Shown: positions 11,801 to 22,299, numbered from the stretch's first letter. The stretch is DNA of 64,000 bases from Platycnemis pennipes (GCA_933228895.1 OW121852.1:57082872-57146871), one strand, 5' to 3'. Notes: generated by a model not told the origin, from the letters alone. Numbers and translations are program-made.

Positions 11801-14800
11801 TGAGAAGATTGATGATGTCTTGAGGTAAGATTATGAAGCCTCTTTTTGTACAACAGACTTGTAAGTGTAAAGATTTGTTTGTAAAACTAGACAATACAGA
11901 AAAATGGAAAAATCGCCAAGCTATCCCTTTCATTTTTCTTTAATATGTTGTTCGCAAACCCACAGATGTCAGCAATATGCGTTCACAGTGGCTTCATTAT
12001 TTGTCTTTTTATCCTCCTTATCAATGGGATCTTGATGGAAATGGAATCCCCATGAATTTAATGCAGTGTAACTTTTTAAAGCTGTGTATGAAGTTTGTTC
12101 TTTTCATGACAGGAAAGTCTCCAACATCATCTTCTCTGTTGATACAGTGATTATTTTTGTCATATCAACTAAACTATTCTTAAAGTGAATTAAAATTAGT
12201 ACCGAGTAATACCTCCCCGGAAATAGGAGAGGGGTGGGTAAAAAAGAAAACGGTGGGGTGAAGCCAAACTCACCGACTTGGCGAGAATTTATTAAAGTAA
12301 TACAAAATAAAGAAGTCTACTTTGGCTGTGGTGGTGGAGGAGTGTGACGCAAACAGGAAGGGAGAGGAGAGGTAAGGACACTGGGCACCGAACCCAGCAG
12401 GAGACTGCCGGACAGCAGCCCAGGCTGCAGGAACAAAATGGCAAGTAGTGAGACGGCGGAAGCAGTGCTGTCTCGGTGCTGGGGAGGCCCCTTATACATC
12501 CGCCAAAAGCATGGGGGGAGGGGTGCAGTGTCGCCTAGCCAGGTCTCCTTTTGACTCCTGGGGGCTGCGTGAGGCATGACCCTGCAGTTCCCCGGCTGGC
12601 AAAGTTCATCACGACTCCAAACTTCCTGCCGGCGATTTTGGTGCTCGAGCCTGCCTTACACGGCTCAATACCTTAAGATATTTTTGCTCTCAGAACCCAA
12701 AATGATGTCCATGTTATCAGCCATGTTGTTTTCCTTGTTTGGCTGAATTTTTTACACATAGATGATTGCATACATCTAGATAGAGGTTGAGCTTTACACA
12801 CATGTAAAATGCCATAAAAGCTCACTGGTAGTCTATTTTTAAAAGCGGTATTTTGAATATTATATGCATCATGAAACATGTCAGGCTCTGTCATATGTTT
12901 TAATTCAACCAAGCGATGTGTCATCACTTATCAGAATGGCATGCTAGAATGTTTAAATGATATTTTTAGAGTTAATATTTTCCTTATTTAAATTTTCATT
13001 TCATGCTCATTCCAATCCTTATAAGGAAACATAACCATTGACACTTCCTCCCCTCTTCATGGGTAGCAGGTGTAAAATGTTGCTCAACCATTTCTTAATG
13101 GCATTGGCCAAAATATCAGTCTTAATAAATGAACAGCATTTCACCAGATTTTCATATTCTCTGCAATAATTGGAGAGGACAGGCTGTTTTACCAATATGC
13201 TTGATGAGTGAATGAAAAATGTACATAATTATTCTTTGGCATTTGTGGCTCAAGTGAGTTTTCTCATCTTAATTTTTAAATATTCAAATGCGGTTTCAAT
13301 TTGTTGCAATTGCAGGGCTCTGGGTGTACCTGTATCTGACTACACTTATGATGATTGCCGTTTAATGCGAAGGGCAAGGCGAATGCAAATTCCAAGTCAT
13401 GTTGGTGGTCTTCTGGTTGAAGTGCAGAGGCTACGTCATCGTCTAGGGTGAGAAAATGTCTTTGGCTACTAATCCCACTCCTTTCTGAGTGTGGATTATT
13501 CTCAATAGTGAAATTTTTCAAATACTGCTCCTTTATCATTCTCAATTAATGTTGTGAGGCATATGGAAATACAGAAGTTGATGCAGTAGCTCAGAGTATA
13601 GTGTACAACCATTCTTATTTTAAAATATTAAATAAACTAAACTAAGCTTCACCCAATGTCATTAATTACTGTTATATTTGATTAAGTTGTGACCTTTTCA
13701 TCGCAGTTGCATGTAGCATTTATTCTCCTCATTCCAAATAATTTAGTAGCATTTTGGTATGAAATAAAAAGCATAACAACTAGAGGCATTGCATTAAAAC
13801 CAACTGTTCCCAGTCCAATGTTGATCTACTCCTTACAGTGTTTTGTTTTCTTTTCATTACAACAAGAAATTGAACAAGTATATGAACTGGAAAGAGATAA
13901 GAATGACAATAAAGAACAAGTTTCTCTTTTTACTGGATAGCAATAGAAAACAATCTGGGAGTAGTGGAAGAGCTTGTGCATTCCTATGACCTTAAAACTA
14001 TACTGACAGGAATGATTAAAATCTGATCAGGTTCCCAAAGCCAGGGAGGTTGAAGGGTCAGAACCAGGGAGAAGGTAGTACCAGCACATCTATTCCTTAG
14101 TGAGGTGACTGGCCTCAAAAGTATTGTCTGACGCTAGAAGGATAGCAATTGAAGTGATAATGTCATATGTAAATACAAATGAGGATGGGTTTGAGTAACT
14201 AATTCAAGTATTTTTCTCACAATAAAATAGTCCTGGTCTAAATATGATAGTGAACCTTGTTAAGTATAGGAGCCGGTCACTGCACCCAGTGAATTGGCTG
14301 TAATCCCTGGCATCTTGAGATGCAAGGTCCACATAATCATTGCCAAAAAATTCTTGCTCTGCTTCGGATGAGAAGAGGATTATGTCAGCTGAAAGAGGTA
14401 AATGTTTATCCCATAATGAGGGGGGGATAACCAAGAAAATATTACGTTTAAGAATAAAAAAGGATTCCCGGAAAAGTTTGAGCAAGGGAAAGAACTACAG
14501 TATGGAATATTATTTAGAAATTTACAGCTGACAGGTTATGAGGCCATGGAGGAATTATTTTGTAATTAACCCATTCACCTCTTCATTTCCCATGGATTTT
14601 CTGCCCTTTAAACTATTTTGGATTTTTTTTATTTTTTTGGAAATTAAAATTATTTATGCATTAAATATTTCAAAACTTATTTTCGCTGAATGAGAAAAAG
14701 ACTTGTTGTACATATTTTCGGGAAAAAAGAATAGCATTAGAACATTAAATTCCATTTAGTGACCGGCGAATTGCCGGCCCTTTACCCCAATGGTTTAACG

Positions 14801-17800
14801 GAAAATTAGGCGAAAGAAACGTCAATGCACGTCAGTTGAATGACAGTATTGTTATCATGGCTGACGTGAAGTAGGAATGGAAATAAGATCTGATAATATG
14901 TGACATTAATAGAATATAAATGGGAAAATCACGAATCAAGATCAGTAGATGCTTAGAAAAATGATCAGGAGAAGAAAATAGAGGAGTGCAGAAAAAAACT
15001 AGGAATCAATGTCGCACATTAAATGGCATAGGCAATGAAAGTGAGGTGGAGAGAATACACTGTATCGTAGAATGAAGTGAGAGTGAAGAGTTTGTTGAAG
15101 AAGACTATTACAGATGAGAGATAGAAGATGTGGAAGTAGGCTAGGGTTTATAGACTAATTGAAAGTTGATAAGAATAGGTAGAGAGGAACATACATAGAA
15201 TCCGTGACTTGAGAGGCAAGCTTGTAGATGATTTCATAATGGGGAAGTAGGGATTGACATTTTCCACCTACAAATCGAACTTATCTTAATGCATCTGTTT
15301 GGAACCAGTGACCTATATTTCAATTTTACCTTCGAAGTTTCATTTACTTTTAAAATTAACTGATTTATTTCTATTTGGCATTCAGATAATTCCTAGAGTA
15401 CTGTCATTATTGCAGGCTACAGAATGGTACAGAGGATTTGATCAAAGGCCTAAATGGTGTTACCTATGATTCTTCTGCTTGGCGTGTGGACATTAATGGC
15501 TTTGCAAGCTACCTCAATTTATCTCCCACCAATCCAGCAGTCCAGCAACTTTTCCATTTGTTTGATAAGGTTAGTATTATCCATAACAAATTATAATTTA
15601 ACATGAATTGGTTTTTATCTATCAATCACTTAAAAGATCTCTATTTCTGTCTGGAGGCAAGAGCACTACAGTAGAGGTATAGAAGAGGGTCACCCATCCA
15701 ACCTCCATCCCGGCCCAACTTCGCTTAACTTCGGTGATCTGATAGGAACCAGGGTTTCAACGTGGCTAGGTCCTTGGCCTCCAAAATGTCTTACCTTGTC
15801 AAGTTCTCATGAATTTTGCTCTGTTTTCTAGATTTATCTATGCCATTTGTTGAAAAGTCTCTAATATACAGTATTTGATGGCAATTGGTATAAGACACCG
15901 CTATTTTCCAAAATTATGACTCAAAAATCCCCCGGTTATTATATGCTTTGGGCTTTATGATTAACACGAAGGACAGAAGAGCAGTTATAACTTTTATAAT
16001 TCCATCTCTATGCTATGATCAGCATTTGGAAATATATGGTTAGGTTCACTTCTGCAATATCAAGGGAGGTGCATGTGAGATATGAAATTGGAAATTGATC
16101 AGTATAAGTATGTGGTCATACAACACCATGTGTATTTGTTAAAGAAATTTTCCTCGGAAACATACCCTACTGAAAACAGGGTGGATCTTATATGCCATCA
16201 AATATAGTTGTGAATAGTAATTTAAAAGTTATTTATTTCTCAAAATTATAGTGCCAAAACTAGAGTGCATCTATTATCAATAAAATCGATGGTCGGCGAG
16301 TTTACTTCATGAATTTAGACATAGTAGAGATAAAATACTTTGTTGATTCCACCATTTATAAAATTATGGGATAATTTATAAAATACTGAAAAATTTGTAA
16401 AACACTAATAAATTTATAAAATACTGATAAATTTATAAAATTGTGGAAAATATTTGTAAAATACTGGTAAATTGTGGAACCAACCAAGTATTTTATTTTT
16501 ACTATGCATCTTATACCTATACATTTGCATTTAGTTAGCTAAAAACAATGGTTTGACTAAAGCCATACATGTATCGTATTAATTTTGCCTTGATTTAATG
16601 TGTCCCAATGGAAAATAAAATTAGCCTCAATGGCAATGCATGGTTGCAAGAACAGTGTGAAATACTACCTATATGGTGCTGGAAGTGAGACTTTTAATGG
16701 TCGACTTTGGAGAAATGGGACACAACCTTGACTGTATAGTAAGCAATTGTTTGTTGAACCTTTGATCAGTGGTCTTCTGTTAAGTGTTCCATTTTATTCT
16801 ATTCCCTTTTAGTTGAATCAATTTGCTGAATCTTCTTGAATATCCAAGAATATCCTATCCACACAATTGTGTGTGATTTTCTAACTATTAATCTTCTTTA
16901 TTTCTGAAACTGATGAATATGTACTTGTAATCAGGTGATGAATATTGAGTCTAAATTCACGGATTATTCATTTCAACAATTTTTGGGGTAAAATTCTATT
17001 CTATCATGCTTTCATATTACTACTTTAGGAGTCATCTGGAAAAATAGACCTCCGAGAATACTTGCTTGGAGTGCTTGCAATATCCAAAGCCAGTACAGCA
17101 GAAGATATGGTGCAGCTAGCTTTTCAGGTGAGTGGCTTTCTCATGGAATAAAGCTATATCATTGATACTCTCAATACATTGGGAAGTAATCATACATTGC
17201 ATTTAGCAACTCTCTTGGATTTAATGGACACTTGGTCAATCTCTGTTTTTTTAATTACAAGTAAATTATTTCTACCATATATTTTTATTTTAAATTTTAT
17301 ATTTCAATTTTCAATACTGAAAGCTAAGCTCGCAAAATTTTACATATCGGATTGTAATTCTGTTTGCTTATAGGCAGTTTCCAACTGCTCTTGGAGTAAT
17401 GAGTGGTTTTCCATATAACTTAAGAGTTTGAAGAGGGGGAGCGTGCACCCTTTGTTTAACTTGCTTGTGCATGAGGATGTTTAAACAATTAATTAATATA
17501 ATGGGTTATTTTCCTGAAGGCTTGGATTCAAATCAAAGTAGAGGTGGTTTCTTCAGTGAGATTTTTCATGTTCAGCCATATAGGTTCCCTCTTGAATGCT
17601 GTGTGGAGTAGAGTTCAAATTTGGAACTCTGTCCATCAGTGGGACATTAACCCTCATAGTGCCCCGGGCCGATGTACAGTAGACCCTCTATAATCCGGCA
17701 CTGCGCCAGTCCGGCACTCCAGTAATCCGGCGTATTTTTACGGGCGTGGTGGGGGTTTCAAGTTGAGACACGTTACTGAAACTATTGTAAACAAACAACT

Positions 17801-19974
17801 AGCGATCACTCAGTTGCCTCGCCGTCTCGTGGTTTACCCGCCGGCATACCAGTTTACATATTTACCAGTTTTATTCGTGGTGTCTAGTGTGGTGTCGAGT
17901 GCGGTGACATTTTGTAGTGTAGATTAATTTATATTTCAAGATATTGATGAGTGAAAATGTCTCAGTGTAAACGGAAGCACAAAACTTTAACACTGATTCA
18001 TAAAAACGTGATTTTAAATAGACTTGATAAGGGTGACAAGCTTACCAACCTAGCAAATGAATATGGAGTCGGCCGTGCTACAATACATGACATACGTAAG
18101 AACCGGGAAAAAATTAAGTCTTTCTGTGAAAGCAGTGACAATGTTAAAAGTGTCCGGAAAACGTTGAAAAAGGGCGAGTTCCCTGAAAAAATATTAGGGA
18201 AAGACGATTTTAAGGCTAGTGAAGGATGTCTTGAAAAATTCAAAAAACTGTTTGGAATTCGTTTGCTAAGTATGACAGATGAAAAACTTTCTTGTGATGT
18301 TGCCGCAGTCGACCCATAGAAAGAAAAGTTCAAAGAAATCATTAATGAACTAGGACTATGAACTATGAAATATATTGATTCTTTTGTATATTAAACAATA
18401 GTTTGGAATTGTACAAGTCTAATAAAACACGTATTTTGTGCATTTAAATGTTTTTATTAATGAGCTTCCAGTAATCCGGCGTTTTCACTAATCCGGCAGT
18501 ACCCTGGTCCGATATCTGCCGGATTAGTGAGAGTCTACTGTATCAGCTTTTGCTCCACAGGCAAAAAGTGCCATGAGCCGATATATCAGCTCGAGGAGCA
18601 AATTAATGTTTAAACTATTTTTGTTGCAATAATTACATTTATCCTTTATGTAATGTATCAGAATACCATAAACAACAATTAATTCATTTTTAGTTAAAAA
18701 AACATTGCATTCATATCTAAAAAGTAACTTCCTATTGTTTATATTTTTCACAAGGAGTTACAAAACTGAAATCCAGCTGGCACTTTTTTCTAGTACCACC
18801 AAAATTCAGTGGCACTAAGAGGGTTAAGTTGAGAACCTCCAGGCACCTTTCAGGTTTTGCTCCACCCTTCCTCCATTCGCAGAAATAATTTCTCTACCAA
18901 ATTACTCACATATCCTAATAGTGCACATGACCTTAATTTGATTGCTGGTTCCCCAAAGTATAATGTGTACTATTCTTCCGTAGAATTCTCACATTGATGC
19001 ACTAATAAGCAAGTGACTCTGTGAAGTATATCATGGTAAGTTTGTGGTTCCTAGAATTAAATTTTTCTCTTAATGCCTCATCCACTCCCTAACATTCCTA
19101 GTTTATTTCACTTTCCTGATACTCCAGTTGGCATAATCAAAACCTGATATTCTCAATGCCTAATTCCAGCAAATTCAAAGATCGCAAACTTACCACAAAA
19201 ACCTTATTGGAGTTAGCTGAAGAAATTTCACAATAGGCATCTTTTGCCTTGACTGAGACAAGTCTTGGTCATGGTGAATGATTTTTTCTCTATGGAAATT
19301 CTGATATTGCCGAATTCAAAGTTTGATTTGTATGGTATCTATGGGTAAAGAACTAAATGCCCAAATATTAGATTGTTGTCTACCCATACATGGGATTGAT
19401 TGATGAGGTAATAGATGAGGCCTGTGAATCTTTTTAGGTCTTCCACGGACGGAGAGGCGGTATTGCAATTGAAGATGCTGTATCAGCTATGTCTCTTTGT
19501 TTTCCAATGCATGAGGCATTGCGGATATTTCAGATGGCTGACACTTTGGGGAAAGGCTTTGTAACATATGGTATGTATTTCAGGTTTTGCATGGAAATGA
19601 TTGGTTTTGTCTTTTCAGCATAAATAATAATCATTGATCACTAATTTTAATACTAAATTATTGCCCATTAAGTCATTTTAAAGCTTTATAATGTAGTTGC
19701 AATCTACGCTCTTGATTTTGTAGAGGCAAAAAGTCAATTTTCTCTCACCTAAGTTCTTATTTTGGTAGGAAAGTGCCATCTAGTGAGTTGAGTGAGTTGA
19801 ATGAACTGCAGATAAATGTTCTTTTTTTATGGTCTTAACTATTTTCAAATTGCAGAGGAGTTGAGAAACTGTGTAAGCCATATGCCCGAGTATGGGAAAA
19901 TGTTCTCTTCAAGTGGAAGAACTTGGTCAAGTAAACAGACTGATGTTATGCATCTTGAGAAGAAGATTAATTAG
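5850..19974 (+). CDS. LPCAT: Lysophosphatidylcholine acyltransferase (LPCAT1/2 type), C-terminal 340 codons in eight exons
   Basis: LPCAT1/2 enzymes sit in the ER membrane and re-acylate lysophospholipids with acyl-CoA. Exons: 5850-5942, 6417-6571, 11597-11734, 13316-13447, 15416-15569, 17029-17127, 19438-19570 and 19856-19974 (stop TAG 19972-19974). Phases agree throughout, giving 340 residues in this partial product. EGTCTNR (residues 37-43) is the third acyltransferase motif and PGVPVQPV (56-63) the fourth. An EF-hand loop [12 protein letters not shown] (223-234) has acidic ligands at 1, 3, 9 and 12. A second loop, [12 protein letters not shown] (292-303), is degenerate. The protein ends KKIN, a KKXX ER-retrieval signal, where human LPCAT1 has KKLD. 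The HxxxxD motif and N-terminal membrane segment (roughly 190 residues in homologues) are missing because the window begins inside the gene. Introns are full of transposons. Whether it is LPCAT1 or LPCAT2 is not decided. Confidence 0.95.
5943..5948 (+). promoter_or_regulatory. Non-canonical GC donor of a GC-AG intron
   Basis: The exon ends TGG CCG CAG and the intron begins GCAAGT. The next exon resumes GTGCTTATCTTCCC (V L I F P) in frame after an AG at 6415-6416. Conserved [10 protein letters not shown] order in the LPCAT family fixes the junction. The flanking CAG|GCAAGT is otherwise a perfect donor, as is usual for GC-AG introns. Confidence 0.85.
6572..7413. other. LPCAT intron 2, 5' part
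   Basis: No recognisable repeat end or exon. The open stretches at 7022-7293 carry no family similarity and lack flanking splice signals that would fit the LPCAT frame. Confidence 0.4.
7414..7606 (+). repeat. tRNA-derived SINE, copy 2 (5' truncated)
   Basis: Only the 3' body is present, from GATGGGACGTTAAGC through CCACCCTTCCTCTG and ACCACAGCTGTCGG, to a 3' end near CCTTCCCTGAATAACA. It lies in LPCAT intron 2. The same 3' end, inverted, appears at 23219-23292, which helps define the SINE tail. Confidence 0.7.
8163..8357 (-). repeat. tRNA-derived SINE, copy 3
   Basis: Minus-strand head: the plus strand reads CCGGGAATTGAACTGGGCCC (B-box complement), GGGAGGCCAGTACTATAACC and ACCACACTAACC (A-box complement). 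The remaining body includes a diverged form of the shared middle segment. It lies inside LPCAT intron 2. Confidence 0.7.
8588..8725 (+). repeat. Penelope-type short repeat with hammerhead-like core
   Basis: The order is CTCAGGCTTTACTTGGTGGA, then CCTTGAAGATGATTG, a short loop, CAATCGAAACCTAGGTC and TTTTGTGGAATCTTAC. The same order occurs at 38460-38677 and, more loosely, near 20985. ATGATTG...CAATC can pair, followed directly by GAAAC, as in the core of a hammerhead ribozyme, but the CTGATGA half is degenerate. Classification rests on this motif order, not on coding sequence. Confidence 0.5.
8932..11238 (-). mobile_element. piggyBac element 1 with TTAA target site
   Basis: TTAA (8932-8935) and TTAA (11235-11238) flank a 2299 bp element whose ends are perfect 12-bp inverted repeats, CCCATTTATGCC and GGCATAAATGGG. 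A 20-bp palindrome GTGTTCCAAAAATGGAACAC lies near the left end (9065-9084) and twice near the right end (10841-10860, 11201-11220). The minus strand carries a transposase. The element lies in LPCAT intron 2, between exons ending at 6571 and starting at 11597. TTAA duplication and CCC ends are diagnostic of piggyBac. Confidence 0.95.
9160..10440 (-). pseudogene. piggyBac transposase, N-terminally incomplete with one in-frame stop
   Basis: DDE_Tnp_1_7-type transposase that cuts and pastes at TTAA. From about 10395 downward the frame is open to TAG at 9346-9348. Catalytic aspartates are recognisable in [14 protein letters not shown] and [11 protein letters not shown]. After the TAG the same frame continues for about 60 codons to TAA at 9160-9162. 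It encodes GRPS and a cysteine/histidine finger (CVQCH, CKKC, CSPGYH) typical of the piggyBac C-terminus. The acidic N-terminal ~150 residues expected of the family are not recognisable upstream of 10440, where a G-run and unrelated sequence occur. This suggests a 5' deletion or replacement. It is probably inactive; stop readthrough is possible but unproven. Confidence 0.88.
12208..12672 (-). mobile_element. LTR-like insertion flanked by AATACC repeats
   Basis: A GC-rich 453 bp block (12214-12666) sits in AT-rich LPCAT intron 3 between two AATACC copies (12208-12213, 12667-12672). Read on the minus strand it has a TATA-like ATGTATAAGGGG, then about 180 bp further an AATAAA hexamer, close to its downstream end. 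This is the order of signals found in a solo LTR. The ends are not TG...CA, so a non-autonomous retroelement is an alternative. The minus ORF at 12317-12577 has no recognised domain. Confidence 0.5.
13448..14565. other. LPCAT intron 4, 5' part
   Basis: No exon or recognised repeat. Open stretches near 13689-13940 and 14204-14531 do not fit the LPCAT frame and have no domain similarity. Confidence 0.4.
14566..14798. mobile_element. Probable piggyBac-like MITE
   Basis: TTAA at 14566-14569 is followed by CCCATTCACC. At the other end ...CCAATGGT precedes TTAA at 14795-14798, giving imperfect inverted ends. A palindrome CCGGCGAATTGCCGG (14763-14777) lies close to the right end, as palindromes do in both piggyBac elements of this window. 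No coding capacity. The short, imperfect TIR leaves this tentative. Confidence 0.45.
14799..15415. other. LPCAT intron 4, 3' part, purine-rich
   Basis: About 14940-15240 is strongly purine-skewed on the plus strand (GAAGAA, GAGAGA runs) with no ORF or repeat ends. Nothing further can be assigned. Confidence 0.35.
15658..15779 (-). pseudogene. 5S rRNA-derived sequence
   Basis: On the minus strand the sequence reads GGCCAAGGACC...CCACGTTGAA, then GATCACCGAAGTTAAGC and GGATGGGTGACC, in 5S rRNA order and spacing over about 120 nt. The internal promoter A-box (GTTAAGCGAAGTTGGG) and C-box region are largely preserved. The 3' end (expected GCGTGCCGTTGGC-like) and parts of the middle are diverged. 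It may be a dispersed 5S pseudogene or the head of a 5S-derived SINE (SINE3). It lies in LPCAT intron 5. Confidence 0.85.
16320..16506. mobile_element. Small fold-back MITE
   Basis: The left arm 16320-16354 (CATAGTAGAGATAAAATAC...) and the right arm 16472-16506 are inverted copies with a few mismatches. Between them, AATTTATAAAATACTG-like units of about 23 bp repeat several times. A hairpin-forming, non-coding element in LPCAT intron 5; superfamily unknown. Confidence 0.6.
17675..18542 (+). mobile_element. Tigger/pogo-type element, internally deleted
   Basis: TA dinucleotides (17675-17676, 18541-18542) flank an 864 bp element. Its ends are CAGTAGACCCTCTATAATCC and, inverted, CAGTAGACTCTCACTAATCC. 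The ATAATCCGGC-type TIR and TA target are typical of Tigger (pogo) elements. The centre encodes only the DNA-binding part of the transposase. Confidence 0.9.
17957..18319 (+). pseudogene. Tigger transposase remnant: CENP-B N-terminal DNA-binding region
   Basis: The first ~55 codons hold a pipsqueak/CENPB_N helix-turn-helix with [15 protein letters not shown], which binds transposon ends in intact copies. The next recognisable part, [18 protein letters not shown], belongs to the second CENP-B HTH, so intervening sequence has been shortened. A TAG at 18317-18319 interrupts the frame, which continues [13 protein letters not shown] to a TGA. The DDE catalytic domain is entirely absent, so the product could not transpose. 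A GTG upstream (17951) keeps the frame open, but ATG 17957 is the likely start. Confidence 0.85.
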
Positions 19975-20410
19975 ATCTCCTCAAGTGGATGTTGACTTTT
20001 TGAACGAGACATCAAAGAGTTTCACATTTTTATGTGATGCAAGATATTCCAAGTCTGAATCTAACATAGGGACTGTTAAGATTGCTGGAGATACCTATTT
20101 ATTGTTCATCAGTGCACATTATGGGGGAAGGAAAAACATCTGTCATCATGGCTGCTTGATTTGAAAGAGAGAAAGTGTATAAATGCATAAGTGATAGACA
20201 AGAATTAAGGACGAGTTTTTATAATCTTACGCATTCCAGAAGTGTTTGGGCAGTTAATGAAACATTTGAATCATAATTATCTTCCTCCTCATTCCATTAT
20301 CATTTTTTCTACACACTGTCATATTTTTATAAAAAAAGTTATTTTAATGTTTATATTTAATGATTTATGTCATTGTTTTTAAATTGATACAAATAAAGTA
20401 ATTAAGTTTT
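19972..20410 (+). other. LPCAT 3' UTR with poly(A) signal
   Basis: After the LPCAT stop, AT-rich sequence with no repeat leads to an AATAAA at 20392-20397. That gives a ~420 nt 3' UTR. The stop-free frame at 19892-20164 runs partly through the coding exon in another frame and is not a separate gene. Confidence 0.65.
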
Positions 20411-21580
20411 ACTGTTTCATTCACCCCATCATTTTCTACATTTGGCTATCTGCCATTTCTGGAGAATCCCTTATTTGATAAATACACCTGTGAATATCAT
20501 TTGCATTATTCTATAAGGCAGAGTGGATAGTGTATCCATATTCTTTCCTCCCAGCAACAGGATCTTGCTTAGATGGACATAAGCTGAGCTGGGAGGATAA
20601 AGGTAGGTCCCATTTCATGCAGCGAGAGCAGTGTTCTTTACCTAATACTACCTATTTACCCTACGCCCACATCTCCACAGTTACCTGGGAAGTAAGGCTA
20701 TTCAGAATTGTAGGCTCAAGCCAACTAGACCATCTAATCCCCCTCTGTCATGGACCAATCAGTAACCATATCTTCAATGTCTAATGTGCTTCTTGCTGCA
20801 TGTAAAAATGATCCTACACAACATCTGTATCACTTTATTATGTAATATATTATTCATTAACCAACTTCTATACTGCCTTGGGTTAGGGGATCTTTTCACT
20901 AAAGTTTGGGAAGGAAATACTTTAAAAGGAAAAGCGTCATATAGGCTTCCTCACTAGATACATATATGTAATGGGCTTTGTTGGTCTGAGACACCTTGAA
21001 AACTTTCGGTGGCCAATCGAAACCTTAGTTGACGGTATTAATACACTGTGTGGATCATGCTACTTCGAGTTTTTTTTTATAGCATGAAGAATTTCCACAA
21101 AGTAAGGCGACCATTGAGCAGTAACATTTCTGTTTCCTGAGGTCTCACTACTCTTTATTCCAATGTTTCTACTAGTGTGGAGTACATCCATGCTAATTGT
21201 AAGTCCCGACACAGTGCTACATGTGCAGGGTCTCCCTGACAGGAGGTAACTAGGGCAATTCGTCCCAAGCCTCCACCACTATGGGAATCCCAAAAAAGAA
21301 AATAACAAAAAATATCCCCTGTTATCTCAAAAAAATACTATGCAGCAGGAAGATTCATTTTTGGGATTTTAACGGCTGAAAGCGATGACTGAGAACAATA
21401 ATGGGTGAGAACAGATCTAAGCACTTAATTCGATTCTTAGTATTGAACATGCATTAGTTAAAGTAATAAGGTCAATTGAAATAACTGATGATTATGCCTT
21501 AATGAAGGCAAAAAATGCTATGTAGGCCTTAGTTTTTAAACTTGTCCAGTTCTTTTTTAGTTTTCACTGTAACATTCAAT
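20411..21580. other. Intergenic DNA downstream of LPCAT
   Basis: No gene. A hammerhead-like Penelope-type fragment lies near 20985-21060: ACACCTTGAA, then CCAATCGAAACCTTAG and TGTGTGGATC, in the same order as at 8640-8710. Otherwise nothing is recognised. Confidence 0.45.
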
Positions 21581-21810
21581 TACAGTAAAGCGCCGATTAT
21601 CCAACGTTCGATTAACCGGCCGTCAGATTATCCATTTATCAGTCCCCCCTCCCTTCCCTTCTCTCACTTTCCTAGCCTCCCCTCCCGCTTCTGTTCGCTC
21701 ACGCAGACAGTGGCCGGCCGAGTTCAAGTCTACAAAATAGCGATTTTGCCCACAAAAGGTTTTCCTGCAGAAGAAACCCAATTACACACATGACAACGTT
21801 GTGTTATGGT

Positions 21811-22031
21811 CCCAGTGAGAACAGGTACGTGGATTCCACCAGTGTGTGTGGATATTTGGTGGAGGTGGAAATTTCTCAACTTCCACCTATTATCCACCTT
21901 GGATATTATTTGGAAATAGAAAATCCTAATCCCAACTACGATCTGGTGCCCATATTCACGTGGATTCCACCAAATGTCCGCGTATATCCACGCGGTACCC
22001 GCGTGGAATCCACCAACTTGTTCTCACTGGG
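21811..22031. mobile_element. 221 bp MITE with CCCAGTGAGAACA ends
   Basis: Inverted ends CCCAGTGAGAACA and TGTTCTCACTGGG enclose several inverted GTGGATTCCAC motifs. The 81-codon open stretch across it arises from these repeats and is not a gene. Superfamily uncertain; no clear target duplication. Confidence 0.65.
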
Positions 22032-22299
22032 GTGAGTCTCCTGAATCACTGCTCACTATTTGCGCGCACCAAGCGAGCTGTTTATATTGCTTCTGTGGCC
22101 GCTTTATATTTGATAAATTTTCGAAATATCTAATCCATCGCTGAATAGCAGGACTTAGAACGAAAGTGAACAAACCTTCGTCCCGATATGTACGTCTTGT
22201 TCCGTAAACTTAACGTCCCAAATTTTCGTTCCGTTCCGACTCAACAAAATCTTCGACTCTGGGACGATTTTTTCGCTTTTCGGACACACGCTTAAGCGT

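Larger units (their letters stand above)
17647..18827. mobile_element. piggyBac-like MITE, itself split by a Tigger element
   Basis: TTAA at 17647-17650 and 18824-18827 flank inverted ends CCCTCATAGTGCC and GGCACTAAGAGGG (12 of 13 match). Subterminal GCCGAT.TATCAGCT segments occur near both sides of the internal break. Removing the Tigger insertion (17677-18540) leaves a ~310 bp non-coding element. Confidence 0.85.
17550..18945 (+). repeat. tRNA-derived SINE copy 5, split by a piggyBac-like MITE
   Basis: The 5' segment (about 17550-17650) carries the SINE body up to GGGACATTAA. The 3' segment (18824-about 18945) resumes TTAAGTTGAGAACCTCC and TTGCTCCACCCTTCC, matching the order in copy 2. The break is exactly at the TTAA in the SINE consensus GGGACGTTAAGCTG, the target of the inserted element. 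It lies in LPCAT intron 6. Confidence 0.8.

Noticed and set aside
17998..18342. 114-codon minus frame
   Set aside because: Antisense shadow of the Tigger CENP-B-type frame, which has clear motif similarity on the plus strand.
21790..22035. 81-codon plus frame over GTGGATTCCAC repeats
   Set aside because: Coextensive with a 221-bp MITE; open because of its inverted repeats.
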